A model generated the notes under the pieces. The model was not told where the DNA came from and did no database searches. It saw nothing but the letters and a program-made list of their open reading frames with translations. DNA of 64,000 nt from JBCCCJ01 sp039029315 (lineage in GTDB: Bacteria > Bacteroidota > Bacteroidia > J057): NCBI GenBank assembly GCA_039029315.1, contig JBCCGK010000055.1:9469-73468 (forward strand), read 5' to 3'. The translations under genes and the position numbers were made by a program. Of the stretch, positions 28,001-36,617 are shown one piece after another (within the stretch, counting starts at the first letter, position 1; every line of letters starts with the position of its first letter).

Positions 28001-29081
28001 AAGACTTGACAGCTTCCCCTTTGGGATCAAATACATTGATCCCTGCATTGTGAGTCCCAAGCCAGATTTTGCCCGCTTTGTCCTGAAATATTTTGGCAAT
28101 CGTTCTGTGAGATACCCCCGTAATCGCATTGGATGGCTCAAAACGATGAATTTGTGGTCCCCTTTGATCAAATACATTAGTTTGGCTAACTGAGAACAGG
28201 CCCGCATTTCTGGTTCCCATCCACATGATACCCCGATCATCTTCCATGATAGAAAGAATTTCATCATCGGGAAAAGAATCATGACTGTCCATAGAAAAAT
28301 GTTGTGGATTGATGCTTGACTCTGAAAAAACAAATAAGCCTTGATTGGTTCCTACCCACAATTGTTTGTCCTGGCCAGGATAAATGGTATACACCCGCAT
28401 GGGATATTCACTGGCTAATGGAACCGGGCGCAGAATATTGTATTTCAGATCTAATTGCATCAATCCATCATTCCACGTTCCAATCCACAGAACAGAATCC
28501 TGATCAAGATGTACCTGGGTGATTAATTGACCACTAATGAACAAACTATCAGGATTCTGAGCTGGTAACAGACTGCGAAAGCTGTCATTCCGGGCTATGA
28601 TCAGCCCTCCGCCAAAGGTGCCTAGGAATTTGGTTCCCGAAGAACTGCTTGAAATGGAGGTTACACTTTTGTGAGGCAATTGCCGTTCTTCTGAACCTGG
28701 AAGAATCTGCTTGATCTGATCGGTTTGGTGTTGATAGATGCCTATGCCATAATCTGTGAGTACCCAAATTTTATTTTGTTCGTCGCAATAGAGAGATTGA
28801 ACTGAATTATGAGGCAAAGAGAAAGGATTTCCTGGTTCATGTCGATAACTAAGGAATTCATTCCCATCATAGCGAAAAAGACCATCTTCCGTAGCCACCC
28901 AAATAAATCCAATGTGATCCTGAATAATGTCATTGATCATGTTGTTGGAAAGTCCCTGTTCCTCGCTTAGACGATGAAACCGATAATAGGGCCGCTCCAA
29001 ATTATTTCCCTGTCCCCTTAAGTCCCCGACGAGTAGGAAAACGGATGCCAGAACCAAAAACGTTTTTACGAGTTTCCCCAT
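25029..29081 (-). CDS. Hybrid two-component system regulator (HTCS)
   Basis: The 1350-residue protein combines a signal sequence, two Reg_prop propellers (about 35-665, repeats of WIGT/GGGLNLF type), Y_Y_Y domain (about 700-775), a transmembrane helix (about 783-803), HisKA with His841 in NFSHELRTPL, HATPase_c (NNLLSNAIKYTPEGG about 950; GTGIGLALTK about 1013), a receiver with Asp1135 in DLIISDIMMPG and Lys1187, and an AraC-type HTH at about 1250-1335 (ending LLPSEYRKQ). HTCS proteins bind a glycan fragment in the periplasm and activate their polysaccharide locus. Its position next to and facing the SusC operon makes that operon the likely target. It is divergent from the serine hydrolase gene. 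All key phosphotransfer residues appear intact. Confidence 0.95.
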   Translation of the reverse strand: MGKLVKTFLVLASVFLLVGDLRGQGNNLERPYYRFHRLSEEQGLSNNMINDIIQDHIGFIWVATEDGLFRYDGNEFLSYRHEPGNPFSLPHNSVQSLYCDEQNKIWVLTDYGIGIYQHQTDQIKQILPGSEERQLPHKSVTSISSSSSGTKFLGTFGGGLIIARNDSFRSLLPAQNPDSLFISGQLITQVHLDQDSVLWIGTWNDGLMQLDLKYNILRPVPLASEYPMRVYTIYPGQDKQLWVGTNQGLFVFSESSINPQHFSMDSHDSFPDDEILSIMEDDRGIMWMGTRNAGLFSVSQTNVFDQRGPQIHRFEPSNAITGVSHRTIAKIFQDKAGKIWLGTHNAGINVFDPKGEAVKSFTYIPDGSGLSHQSVWGIVAAEDSHIWVGTDGGGLNLLQPYALQVQHLPSIGLSDKAILCALNSQSGKIFLGTYAGGLNVYDPQTRQNDIFDTRHGLQTNDIRSLLETQSGDIWIGTNGGGLHLFDIQNQTIQHIDSTWSLDIRDIVQEQDGTLWLGTFGDGLVRYQPKDNSIRYFNWHATGKYTPVALSIHLEGNNIWVGTRQSGLQQFDILQESFQPMAEFSGNYTIRAIVPDQLGHLWISTNGGISCFFRSPQRYQNYDSSHGFQIGQFNDGSALMLPNGDLVFGGIHGIVIFSPKDLLAQRRPPKTIFTKLTVHERKVKSAQSLPVMDGQTLSLPFTQNTFTLAYNAISFPNSDSWNYDYRLGGYDTDWNENEHLRSVTYRNLPPGTYNFDIRSVDPVSKLKGEMSTIQLRILAPWYRTWAAYLFYALFLVWMIYLGIGYNNRQIKLKQSLIYEQKLRHQENLDIQQKLRFFTNFSHELRTPLTLIQGPVNDLLKQESLHTHRPLLRLIKRNSTQLLKLVNRLLEFRKIETKKIILNIDHYDLSILAQEEGESFGYQAGKLGIDFHLQSDQAVYGWVDIEKVQIILNNLLSNAIKYTPEGGRITFSLRNVGEAVQIEVADTGPGIPSHQREAIFMPFFQADNSSGKGGTGIGLALTKSLVELHSGKIKVQSGPNGSKFTIQLPNNKAAYIEKNYVQFISQTTDPEIEEAESEKAEGPAYTSPVVLVVDDHADIVAYVQEHLKSNYTVLSANDGKKALELAIQELPDLIISDIMMPGLNGIEVCTEIKANEKTNHIPIILLTAKAEPESKVEGYQSGADSYLTKPFSSQVLMARVENLLKQRKQLSSLFASGKWEEQSNIEDSPELRFIRQAEQTIIDMMEETEVSVPKLARELGYSRTSLYRKIKTLTGLSINKFIRLVKMKRAAQMLANEDVTVSEIAFLLGFTDLKYFRKCFKDQYELLPSEYRKQHYRRDISIAEIRESWETD

Positions 29082-29214
29082 ACCATAAAGTTAAAAAAGG
29101 CGCTTCAATAACAAACCATAGAGAAGACAGAGGACAAAATGGCCCACTAAAATGGACATATTCTCACTGAAATGGTGGATTAAGTATGGTATGTTTACTC
29201 CCAAAAGAATCCTT

Positions 29215-30444
29215 ATGCAAAAGCTTGTCTGGCTCACCGTTCTCATCTGTCTTTTTCTAGCATGTCGTTCCAATACCTCAGACAATCTACAACGGAAGAA
29301 CTCGTTTTCTTCTTCAAAAACGGAAGGCTTGGATTCTCTCTTTGAGGAGTATGTGCAAGCCAAGAGGATTCCTGGCGCTACTGCCCTGATCGCTCAAGAA
29401 GGAGAGATCGTCTATCACAAAGCATTTGGATGGAAGGACATTAAGGAGGAAAACGCGCAGCAAACCACTGATCTGTTTCGCATAGCTTCTATGACCAAAC
29501 CTGTGACTGCGGTTGCGGCTATGATGTGTTATGAGGAAGGAAAATTCGAATTGGATGATCCTTTGAGTAAGTTCATCCCGGAATTCTCAGACATGATGAT
29601 TCTGGATCAGGTTAACCAACAAGATTCCACATTTACAGCGCATCCAGCGAAGAATCCGATAACCATCAGACAGCTATTCACTCATACCTCTGGTATCCCA
29701 TATGGGTATGATGATCAGACACTGAATACACTGTTTGTGAAAGCGGGCCTAAGTGAAGGATTTGAAGAGCGAGATATTCTGCTGGCCGACAATGTCAGGA
29801 AAATAGCAGAACTTCCCATCATGCACGAACCTGGAGAGACATTCACCTATGGATTGAGTTCTGATGTCCTGGGGCGACTGATAGAAATCTGGTCCGGGCA
29901 ATCGCTGGATGTGTTTTTTCAGGACAGAATTTTTGATCCATTGGAGATGAAAGACAGTCATTTCTACCTTCCCGAAGAAAAGTTTGAGCGACTGCCCAAG
30001 GTATACATGAGTTCTGACAGTGGGGTAGTGCCAACCAATTATCCGCTCATCAACTATCCGATAGCTGGAGCCAAACGCTATTTGTCAGGGGGGGCTGATC
30101 TGAGTTGTAGCATTTATGACTATTACTTGTTCTGCCACATGTTGTTGAATGAGGGAGAATTAAAGGGGAAGCGTTTGCTCACAGCTGAAACGGTCCGTCT
30201 CATGCAGCAAACCCACTTTGAAGGAGGAGATGAGGACGTGGGGCTGGGAATTGGAATTCTCAACTCCAAAACCCAATCCAGTAAGGCCCGCTCGATTGGA
30301 AGTTATAGTTGGGGAGGATTCTTCGCTACGACTTTCTGGATTGATCCGAAGGAGGAACTCATTGCCATTTTATTCTTACAAATGTATCCCTTTGCCGATT
30401 GGCAAATCCAGTCTGAATTTGAGGACATTATCTATCGGCCTTGA
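29215..30444 (+). CDS. Class-C beta-lactamase-family serine hydrolase (lipoprotein)
   Basis: The start at 29215 gives a lipoprotein signal (LVWLTVLICLFLAC). The 409-residue protein carries SMTK at 92-95 (nucleophile Ser92 and Lys95), a YGLSSDVLG segment in place of the classical YxN motif, and a WGGFFATTFWIDPKEE segment near the C-terminus instead of KTG/HTG. This pattern fits the EstB/LACTB-like esterase and D-aminopeptidase branch more than true AmpC beta-lactamases. The natural substrate may be an ester or a peptide. The gene is divergent from the HTCS gene by about 130 bp and stands alone on its strand. Confidence 0.87.
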   Translation: MQKLVWLTVLICLFLACRSNTSDNLQRKNSFSSSKTEGLDSLFEEYVQAKRIPGATALIAQEGEIVYHKAFGWKDIKEENAQQTTDLFRIASMTKPVTAVAAMMCYEEGKFELDDPLSKFIPEFSDMMILDQVNQQDSTFTAHPAKNPITIRQLFTHTSGIPYGYDDQTLNTLFVKAGLSEGFEERDILLADNVRKIAELPIMHEPGETFTYGLSSDVLGRLIEIWSGQSLDVFFQDRIFDPLEMKDSHFYLPEEKFERLPKVYMSSDSGVVPTNYPLINYPIAGAKRYLSGGADLSCSIYDYYLFCHMLLNEGELKGKRLLTAETVRLMQQTHFEGGDEDVGLGIGILNSKTQSSKARSIGSYSWGGFFATTFWIDPKEELIAILFLQMYPFADWQIQSEFEDIIYRP

Positions 30445-30618
30445 TGCAGAGTAGGAGCTTGGAAGCTGATCAAGATTCTGTGACCAATGCCTGGCATATA
30501 TCTCCTCCTCCATGAGGATAGAGCGAAGCTTTGTTTCTGGTAGGCACCGATTGCAATCTGTGTCTGCGAATTTGCCTATCCCCGATGCAGTTTTTCATGG
30601 CGATCTTGCTATTTCTTA

Positions 30619-30671
30619 CTAAATTGTAGAACAAACACAATTCGGCTTTATATATTTGTTCTACAATTTAG
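30619..30671. promoter_or_regulatory. Perfect 17-bp inverted repeat, probable PadR operator
   Basis: CTAAATTGTAGAACAAA (30619-30635) is exactly mirrored by TTTGTTCTACAATTTAG (30655-30671) with a 19-bp spacer, ending six bases before the PadR start codon. Long dyads close to the gene are typical of PadR autoregulation. A Bacteroidota -7 element overlaps the right arm. Confidence 0.85.
30651..30658 (+). promoter_or_regulatory. Bacteroidota-type -7 element (TATATTTG)
   Basis: TATATTTG fits the TAnnTTTG consensus of the primary sigma factor in Bacteroidota and lies in the right arm of the inverted repeat, 19 bp before the PadR ATG. A TTG upstream at 30624 is a few bases further than the usual -33 spacing, so only the -7 element is claimed. 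Confidence 0.5.
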
Positions 30672-30677
30672 AATCTA

Positions 30678-31028
30678 ATGAAAGAAACACGTCTGGGCGA
30701 CTTCGAAGAAACCATCCTTCTCCTTGTAGGAATTCTGGGTGATGAGGCCTATGCCTTCAAGATTTCGGAGGAATTTGAAGCGCAAGCCAATCGCTCTGTC
30801 TCTATTGGGGCTGTTCATTCCACCCTGAGCAGGTTGGCAGATAAAGGGTTTCTGACATCTGAAATGGGCAAACCTTCTGCTGCGCGAGGCGGCAGACGCA
30901 AACGAATCTATTCCATTACGGCAGCTGGACAGAAAGCATTGGTGGCTTCCCGCGATTTCAAACTGTCCTTGTGGAAGCAATATCCTGGCTTTTCGCTGGG
31001 GCTGGATGTTGGATTGACTTTTGGCTGA
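30678..31028 (+). CDS. PadR-family transcriptional regulator
   Basis: The 116-residue protein is a winged helix-turn-helix regulator: LGDFEETILLLVGILGDEAY at the N-terminus, then an HTH with SIGAVHSTLSRLADKGFLTS, and the wing GGRRKRIYSITAAGQKAL. PadR proteins dimerise through a C-terminal helix, short here, and repress the adjacent operon until a ligand is bound. The stop is separated from the following permease start by one base, so the two are co-translated. The perfect dyad just upstream is its probable binding site, which would give feedback control of the permease. A PadR/permease pair with a prefix domain on the permease is a known Bacteroidota arrangement. Confidence 0.92.
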   Translation: MKETRLGDFEETILLLVGILGDEAYAFKISEEFEAQANRSVSIGAVHSTLSRLADKGFLTSEMGKPSAARGGRRKRIYSITAAGQKALVASRDFKLSLWKQYPGFSLGLDVGLTFG

Positions 31029-31029
31029 T

Positions 31030-33648
31030 ATGACTCCAGAATCTCCTATATCACCTCCTAGACTCGCACAGCGTTTTCTTGAATGGTTCATTCGAGAGGA
31101 TCTGGCTGAAGAAGTTCTGGGCGATCTGGAGGAGCAATTTCTGGTGGTATTGGAAGAGCAATCTCTAGTCAAAGCCAAACTCAATTACTGGTATCAAGTC
31201 CTGAATTATCTCCGGCCATTTGCCATCAGAGCTTTCAAACAAACACATATAATGCCTGTCGCCATGTATCAACACTATGTCAAGATCAGTTGGAGAAATT
31301 TGCTGCGAAACAAAGTCTATTCGATTCTGAACATTTCCGGTCTTGCGGTGGGCATGGCTTGCAGCATTCTCATTTTCCTGTGGATACAACACGAGCTGAG
31401 TTATGATCAATTTCATCCACATGCAGAAAACATTTATCGACTGAATGCGGTTGCTGGTGGTGGTGAATTCAAAGCAGCCGTCAGTCCGGCAGGAATGGCT
31501 GAAGGCTTGAGAGAGGAAATGCCTGAGATTCATTCCACGCTTCGTTTGGGAGGATTTGATAGGAGAATGGCCATATTCGAGACAGAAAAAGAGAAATATA
31601 TCGAAGATGATATTTTCTTTGCTGATTCAAATTTCCTTCAATTTTTTGATTTTCCCTTGATTGAAGGAGATAAACGAACAGCTTTGTATCAGCCAAATGG
31701 AATCCTGTTGACCGAATCTACAGCGAAAAAGTATTTTGGAGACAAGGAGGCCCTGGGCCAAACCATCATGAAGGACAATCAAAGCCCTTGTATCATTACA
31801 GGAATTTTGGCTGATCTTCCTTCCCATTCTCACTTACAGTTTAGCATGATTTTGCCATTGGAGATGATTGCACAAACAGATCCTGACCTTCGCAACAATG
31901 TCTGGGACAATTTTGGCTTTTATTCGTATATCCGCTTTCATGAGCAGGCTGTCAACTCTCCGCAAAAACTGAAAGAACTGGTCGCGACCATTGACAAGAT
32001 TTACCTGGATCGTTCCGAGCAGGAGATAGTGTTTCAGCTACAAGCTCTGACAGATATTCATCTCAAATCGGAACAACAGTTTGATGTGCCGGGACATGGG
32101 AATATGCAATACGTACAAATATTATTCCTTGTGGCCATATTTATCCTGCTTGTTGCTTGTATCAATTTTATGAATCTAGCCACAGCACGCTCTGCACATA
32201 GATCCAAGGAGATTGGCCTCCGAAAGGTTGTGGGAGCAAAGCGAAGTCAGCTCATTTCACAGTTTTTGAGCGAATCCCTGATCGTTTCATTTCTTTCGAT
32301 CATCATCGCAGTAGGCCTGGTCTATGTTCTATTGCCAAGCTTCAATGATTTATCTGGCAAAACCCTATCCTTTTCTTTGACAAAAGGACCTGTCTGGATG
32401 GGATTGGGAATCATTGGGTTGTTTACCGGACTGCTATCTGGAAGTTATCCTGCATTGTTTTTGTCAAAATTTAAACCTGTTCAAGTCCTGAAAGGCAAGC
32501 GAATGATGAAGGGGGGGAATCGAGCATTTCGGAACGGCCTGGTTGTTACACAATTTGTTGTTTCACTGTTGATGCTCATTGGTACAGCAGTGGTGTATAA
32601 TCAATTGCACTTTATCAAAAACAAACATCTGGGCTATGACAAATCCAATCTGCTCTACTTTCCGCTAAGCACTGAGTTGAGAAATGACAAGACATCTTTG
32701 GAATCTGCCCTGATGCAGAATCCGCTTACGAGCGACTTTAGTTTGATCTCGGAACTTCCTGCCCATTTGACCTCTGGAGCTCTGGATTTGCAATGGGAAG
32801 GTCGGGACCCCAATTTACAGATTGTCATTCCGAGTATCGCTGTTGATGATCATTTTCTGGAGGTATTCCAAATAGAGTTGTTAAGCGGAAGAGGGTTTTC
32901 GAGATCATATAGCACGGATCAATCGAACTTTGTCGTCAATGAAACGGCTGTCCGCCTCATGGGAATGACGGTGGAGAATGCCGTAGGAAAAACCATTTCT
33001 TTTCAGGGCCAAAAAGGCCTTATTGTTGGAGTTGTGAAAGACTTTCATTTCAAACCCCTACAGTATGCCATTGAGCCGTTGATCCTGTGGTGGAATAAGT
33101 TTTATACCGGAAATGGCTATGCAGTCGTTCGCGCACCTGCCAGAAATACGGAATCAACGATAGAAGCATTGAAGAGCATTCATACACAACTCAATCCTGC
33201 TGTCCCACTCTTATATCATTTCCTGGATCAGGATCTTGACAATCAATATGAAGGAGAACAGCAAGTGGGGCAAATTTGTAAACTGTTTGCCATATTGGCG
33301 ATTTTCATCTCTTGCCTCGGCCTGTATGGCTTGTCCGCATTTATGGCAGAACAGCGAACAAAAGAAATCGGCATTCGGAAGGTGCTGGGAGCCAATGCGC
33401 TTGGGTTGGTCAGTTTGTTATCCAGAGATTTTTTCAAACTGATTGCCTTTGCGTTGCTATTGGCAATTCCCATCGGGTGGTTGTTGATGCGTGAATGGTT
33501 AGATGGATTTGCCTATCGTACGGAGGTTTCCTGGTGGATGCTTGTAGGCATAACACTTGGATTGATGCTCATTGCTTTTTTGACAGTCAGTCATCAAGTG
33601 ATTAAGACAGCTCTGACGAATCCTGTAGAAAGTTTACGATCAGAATAG
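31030..33648 (+). CDS. MacB/FtsX-type ABC transporter permease with N-terminal prefix domain
   Basis: The ATG at 31030 is chosen because it follows the PadR stop directly; a TTG three codons upstream is the alternative. The 872-residue protein starts with a soluble 'permease prefix' domain (RLAQRFLEWFIREDLAEEVLGDL, residues 15-75) that is usually found only when a PadR gene precedes. Then comes an FtsX/MacB permease with a first TM helix (SILNISGLAVGMACSILIFL), an extracytoplasmic MacB periplasmic domain, three TM helices with the EIGLRKVVGAKRSQLISQFL loop, and a duplicated second half (EIGIRKVLGANALGLVSLL). No ATPase gene is present here. Such proteins export peptides or act as mechanotransmission systems, often for antimicrobials or lipoproteins. 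Confidence 0.9.
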   Translation: MTPESPISPPRLAQRFLEWFIREDLAEEVLGDLEEQFLVVLEEQSLVKAKLNYWYQVLNYLRPFAIRAFKQTHIMPVAMYQHYVKISWRNLLRNKVYSILNISGLAVGMACSILIFLWIQHELSYDQFHPHAENIYRLNAVAGGGEFKAAVSPAGMAEGLREEMPEIHSTLRLGGFDRRMAIFETEKEKYIEDDIFFADSNFLQFFDFPLIEGDKRTALYQPNGILLTESTAKKYFGDKEALGQTIMKDNQSPCIITGILADLPSHSHLQFSMILPLEMIAQTDPDLRNNVWDNFGFYSYIRFHEQAVNSPQKLKELVATIDKIYLDRSEQEIVFQLQALTDIHLKSEQQFDVPGHGNMQYVQILFLVAIFILLVACINFMNLATARSAHRSKEIGLRKVVGAKRSQLISQFLSESLIVSFLSIIIAVGLVYVLLPSFNDLSGKTLSFSLTKGPVWMGLGIIGLFTGLLSGSYPALFLSKFKPVQVLKGKRMMKGGNRAFRNGLVVTQFVVSLLMLIGTAVVYNQLHFIKNKHLGYDKSNLLYFPLSTELRNDKTSLESALMQNPLTSDFSLISELPAHLTSGALDLQWEGRDPNLQIVIPSIAVDDHFLEVFQIELLSGRGFSRSYSTDQSNFVVNETAVRLMGMTVENAVGKTISFQGQKGLIVGVVKDFHFKPLQYAIEPLILWWNKFYTGNGYAVVRAPARNTESTIEALKSIHTQLNPAVPLLYHFLDQDLDNQYEGEQQVGQICKLFAILAIFISCLGLYGLSAFMAEQRTKEIGIRKVLGANALGLVSLLSRDFFKLIAFALLLAIPIGWLLMREWLDGFAYRTEVSWWMLVGITLGLMLIAFLTVSHQVIKTALTNPVESLRSE

Positions 33649-33841
33649 AGGCCCTCAACTTACCCTCCTTCAAGGGTCCCAATTGCATCTCTATCAGTTT
33701 GTTGGAATCCTGTTTTTATTCCTGCTATTGTGGTTTGTGCAAGAATTTCAATGGATTGAGCCTCAGATTCTTCAAAAACGCCTTGGAATTTCTATCTTGG
33801 GTCGCAATATGCGATCATAAGTCTTCTCTAAGTTTTTTTGA

Positions 33842-35725
33842 ATGATTAACCATTTCACTCACTTTGCTCTTGTTGTAGTTGCCAGTTTCCTTAGCCTTTT
33901 CATTTCTTGTTCCACCTCTGATTCTGAAGTAGAAATCCTGCAAATGCACAGACCCATTCTGCATGGGACGGAATGGGTGGCCATTACAGGCAAACCCCTA
34001 TCTGCGACAGCTGGGTCAGCCATGTTTCACAAAGGTGGGAATGCCGTAGACGCCTCCTGTGCAATGTTGGCTGCTGGATGTACCTTGTGGGATGCCATGA
34101 GTTGGGGGGGAGAAACCCAGGCATTGATTTACAATCCGAATACAAAAAAGGTAATTGCCATCAATTCCCTTGGAGTAGCCCCTACAGGCGCCACTCCCGA
34201 GTACTTCAAGAGTCTTGGTCTGACACATGCGCCGGAAGGAGCAGACCCCAAATCAGCTGTTACCCCTGGAACCCCTTCTGGTCTGATGACGATGCTGGCC
34301 GAATATGGAACCTTGAGCCTGAAAGATGTGCTGGAACCAGCAATGAAACTGGCTGAAGGCTATCCCATGGAGGCTGAAAGAATCGTGCAAATTAAGGAGA
34401 AATGGGACGAAATGATGCAATGGCCCTATACCAAGGAATTGTTTCTCATGCATTCTGAGGACGAATACAAAGGCCCCAAACAGGGAGAATTGTTTGTGCA
34501 AGCCAATTTGCGGGCAACTCTCGGAAAACTGGTGGAGGCAGAGCAGGCGGCATTGGCTGAAGGAAAAAGCCGGAAAGAAGCCATTTATGCAGCGAGAAAG
34601 CGCTTTTATGAAGGAGACATCGCAGAAGAATTTGCGCGGGGCAGCCAGGAGCAGGGAGGCTTGATCACGGTAGAAGATCTCGCCAACTATCGCACCAAAA
34701 TTGAAGAGCCTGTCATGTCAACCTACAAAGGCATTGATGTCTATAAGCTGGATTCCTGGGTTCAGGGGCCTGTTCTGCTACAGGTTCTGAATATGTTGGA
34801 GAACTTTGATCTTCAAGCCCTCGGACACAATTCTGATGAGTATCTACATCTCTTGTATCAGGTGATGAATCTGGCGTATGCGGATCGGGATTTCTATTAC
34901 GGAGACCCGGCTTTCCCGCCGGAAGAACCGATGAAAGGCTTGCTGTCTAAGGAATATGCAAAAGAAAGAATCAAACAAATCAATCGGAACCAAAATGATC
35001 CAGCCATTGGTCCAGGCGATCCATATCCTTTTCAGCAAGAAGAAAATCCTTTTCTTCATCTGCTCAAGGAACAGAAAGAAATGACTTCTCTCTTTCCTGC
35101 AACGGCTCCCGCTTCGAATGCAGCATTCCTAGAGGACTTTCATGCAGGAACGACAACCGTACAAGCAACGGACAAAGAAGGATGGGTTGTTTCAATGACG
35201 CCAAGTGGTGGGTGGATTCCTGCTAGTATTGCGGGCAAAACTGGAGTAGGAATGAGTCAGCGCCTTCAGAGTTTTGTGCTGAATGAGGAAGAAAATCCAT
35301 TTAATGTGGTAGAACCTGGCAAACGGCCACGGGCAACCCTCACCCCAACCTTGACCTTCAAAGATGGAAAGCCCTTCTTGTCCTTTGGGGTTACAGGCGG
35401 AGATACACAAGATCAGAAACTCTTGCAGTTCTTCCTGAATGTGGTGGAATTCGACATGGATGTACAGGAAGCGATCGATGCTGCAAAAATCGTCAGCTTT
35501 CAGATGCATGCTTCTTTTGGGAAACATGAATATCGGCCAGGAGAAATGCAAATTCATCCGGGAATCTCTCCTGCAATCAGGAGTTCGCTGGAATCCAAAG
35601 GCTATGAGTTGTCAATGAGTGAGAATGTGTCTGGTACAATCAATGCGATCTTCTTTGACTGGAAACAACAGACCTTCTGGGGAGGAGCCAGCGGAGTGAG
35701 CGATGACTATGGCGTGGCCTGGTAG
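33842..35725 (+). CDS. ggt: Gamma-glutamyltransferase-family Ntn hydrolase (lipoprotein)
   Basis: The 627-residue protein has a lipoprotein signal (LSLFISC) and the GGT fold: KGGNAVDASCAMLAAG at about 64-80 and PGTPSGLMTMLAEYG at about 142-156. The autocatalytic cleavage site is the GTTTV segment, where Thr437 would become the N-terminal nucleophile of the small subunit, and the oxyanion/glutamate region is GVTGGDTQDQK. GGTs hydrolyse or transfer gamma-glutamyl groups, for example glutathione. The protein is a single full-length precursor. The TTH of classical enzymes reads TTTV here, so substrate range may differ. It stands alone between the PadR-permease unit and a dispersed repeat. Confidence 0.88.
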   Translation: MINHFTHFALVVVASFLSLFISCSTSDSEVEILQMHRPILHGTEWVAITGKPLSATAGSAMFHKGGNAVDASCAMLAAGCTLWDAMSWGGETQALIYNPNTKKVIAINSLGVAPTGATPEYFKSLGLTHAPEGADPKSAVTPGTPSGLMTMLAEYGTLSLKDVLEPAMKLAEGYPMEAERIVQIKEKWDEMMQWPYTKELFLMHSEDEYKGPKQGELFVQANLRATLGKLVEAEQAALAEGKSRKEAIYAARKRFYEGDIAEEFARGSQEQGGLITVEDLANYRTKIEEPVMSTYKGIDVYKLDSWVQGPVLLQVLNMLENFDLQALGHNSDEYLHLLYQVMNLAYADRDFYYGDPAFPPEEPMKGLLSKEYAKERIKQINRNQNDPAIGPGDPYPFQQEENPFLHLLKEQKEMTSLFPATAPASNAAFLEDFHAGTTTVQATDKEGWVVSMTPSGGWIPASIAGKTGVGMSQRLQSFVLNEEENPFNVVEPGKRPRATLTPTLTFKDGKPFLSFGVTGGDTQDQKLLQFFLNVVEFDMDVQEAIDAAKIVSFQMHASFGKHEYRPGEMQIHPGISPAIRSSLESKGYELSMSENVSGTINAIFFDWKQQTFWGGASGVSDDYGVAW

Positions 35726-36063
35726 GCAGAAAGCAATAGAGCGAACATAAGTAAGGGGACAAATTTATATTTGACAATCATCTTCCACCCTCTCGCTCTC
35801 CCGCCAGCGGGAGACATCAGCCCACAAGGCCAGAAATCAACGATTTCCCCCTTTGGAGGGGGTTGGGGGAGGAACAAGATCCTGCAATTTAATTGTGTCC
35901 CCTTACATCCCGTACAACATGAGTCATCCCGAATGGGAGGCAAAAAGCTGGTCAGCTGCCAAGCTAATCATCCAAGCCAAACAGTCTCCAGGACCGAACC
36001 ATTCGTGATGGCTCATGTATTGCTCACACCAATCTGAACGTCTTGATCAACATTCAGATGTCC
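35726..36063. other. 338-bp intergenic stretch containing element copy B
   Basis: The stretch holds the inverted-repeat element at 35751-35906. The remaining 25 and 157 bases show no gene, RNA or clear terminator that I can identify. Confidence 0.7.
35751..35906 (+). repeat. Copy B of the dispersed inverted-repeat (MITE/REP-like) element, complete
   Basis: The element is 156 bp with perfect 11-bp terminal inverted repeats, GTAAGGGGACA at 35751-35761 and TGTCCCCTTAC at 35896-35906. Inside lies a hairpin, TCTCCCGCCAGCGGGAGA at 35797-35814 (eight-base stem, two-base loop). The internal 90 bp matches copies A and C almost exactly. No transposase or open frame is inside, so it is non-autonomous. 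Confidence 0.82.
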
Positions 36064-36567
36064 CTAGATGCGGGAGGCCAACACAAAGCCGATGAAGATG
36101 GCATTTGCCAGAAGTGCCAGATAGGCAAGCGCCAATCCGATTTTCCCTTTTTTCTTCAACGATTCATCCTGCACTTGATCCTGTTGTTTGCTGCTTTTCA
36201 AACCAGCTACAAGACCCCTGATGCCAAAAAACAGGGATAGGGGAATCCCAAGCACGATCAGAAGAATGATTCCCCCCAGATTACTAATAGCCAATCCTAG
36301 CGGGATGATCAAGCCGACGATGGCAAGCGAAATGATGGATGACCAGAAGGCTCGCGTTTGAGGGTCTCCTTTCCTCTTTTTTCGAAGCCGCTTTTTCTCC
36401 AATTTTTTTACGTTGGAAAAGACATCATCAGGAAGTTGCTCAAGATGCTGTTGGGAAGGAGACATGTGTTGTCCATTGGTGCTTGTAGAGAGGCTTGGGA
36501 TGGGGCAACAGAGGAAGATAGCTGATAAGAATCCCAGGAGCAGCAGGCGGTCAATCGTTCGTTTCAT
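36064..36567 (-). CDS. Small membrane protein with two TM helices, function unknown
   Basis: The ATG at 36567 (MKRTIDRLLLLGFLSAIFLCC) gives a signal or anchor helix with Cys at a lipobox-like position, then a charged basic stretch (KKLEKKRLRKKRKG at about 55-68), and two helices with a loop (SIISLAIVGLIIPLGLAISN... IILLIVLGIPLSLFFGIRGL; then IGLALAYLALLANAIFIGFV). The 167-residue layout resembles DUF4190-type Bacteroidota membrane proteins. It begins 50 bp downstream of the DUF885 gene on the same strand, so the two probably share a transcript. Confidence 0.6.
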   Translation of the reverse strand: MKRTIDRLLLLGFLSAIFLCCPIPSLSTSTNGQHMSPSQQHLEQLPDDVFSNVKKLEKKRLRKKRKGDPQTRAFWSSIISLAIVGLIIPLGLAISNLGGIILLIVLGIPLSLFFGIRGLVAGLKSSKQQDQVQDESLKKKGKIGLALAYLALLANAIFIGFVLASRI

Positions 36568-36617
36568 GTAAGTGATTTTGGTAGGCGAAATAAGGTGAAA
36601 ATTTCTGGATTTCCTGA

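Noticed and set aside
33660..33830. Hydrophobic open stretch after the permease (LFLFLLLWFV...)
   Set aside because: No start codon and no homology recognised; could be a decayed membrane gene but support is too thin.
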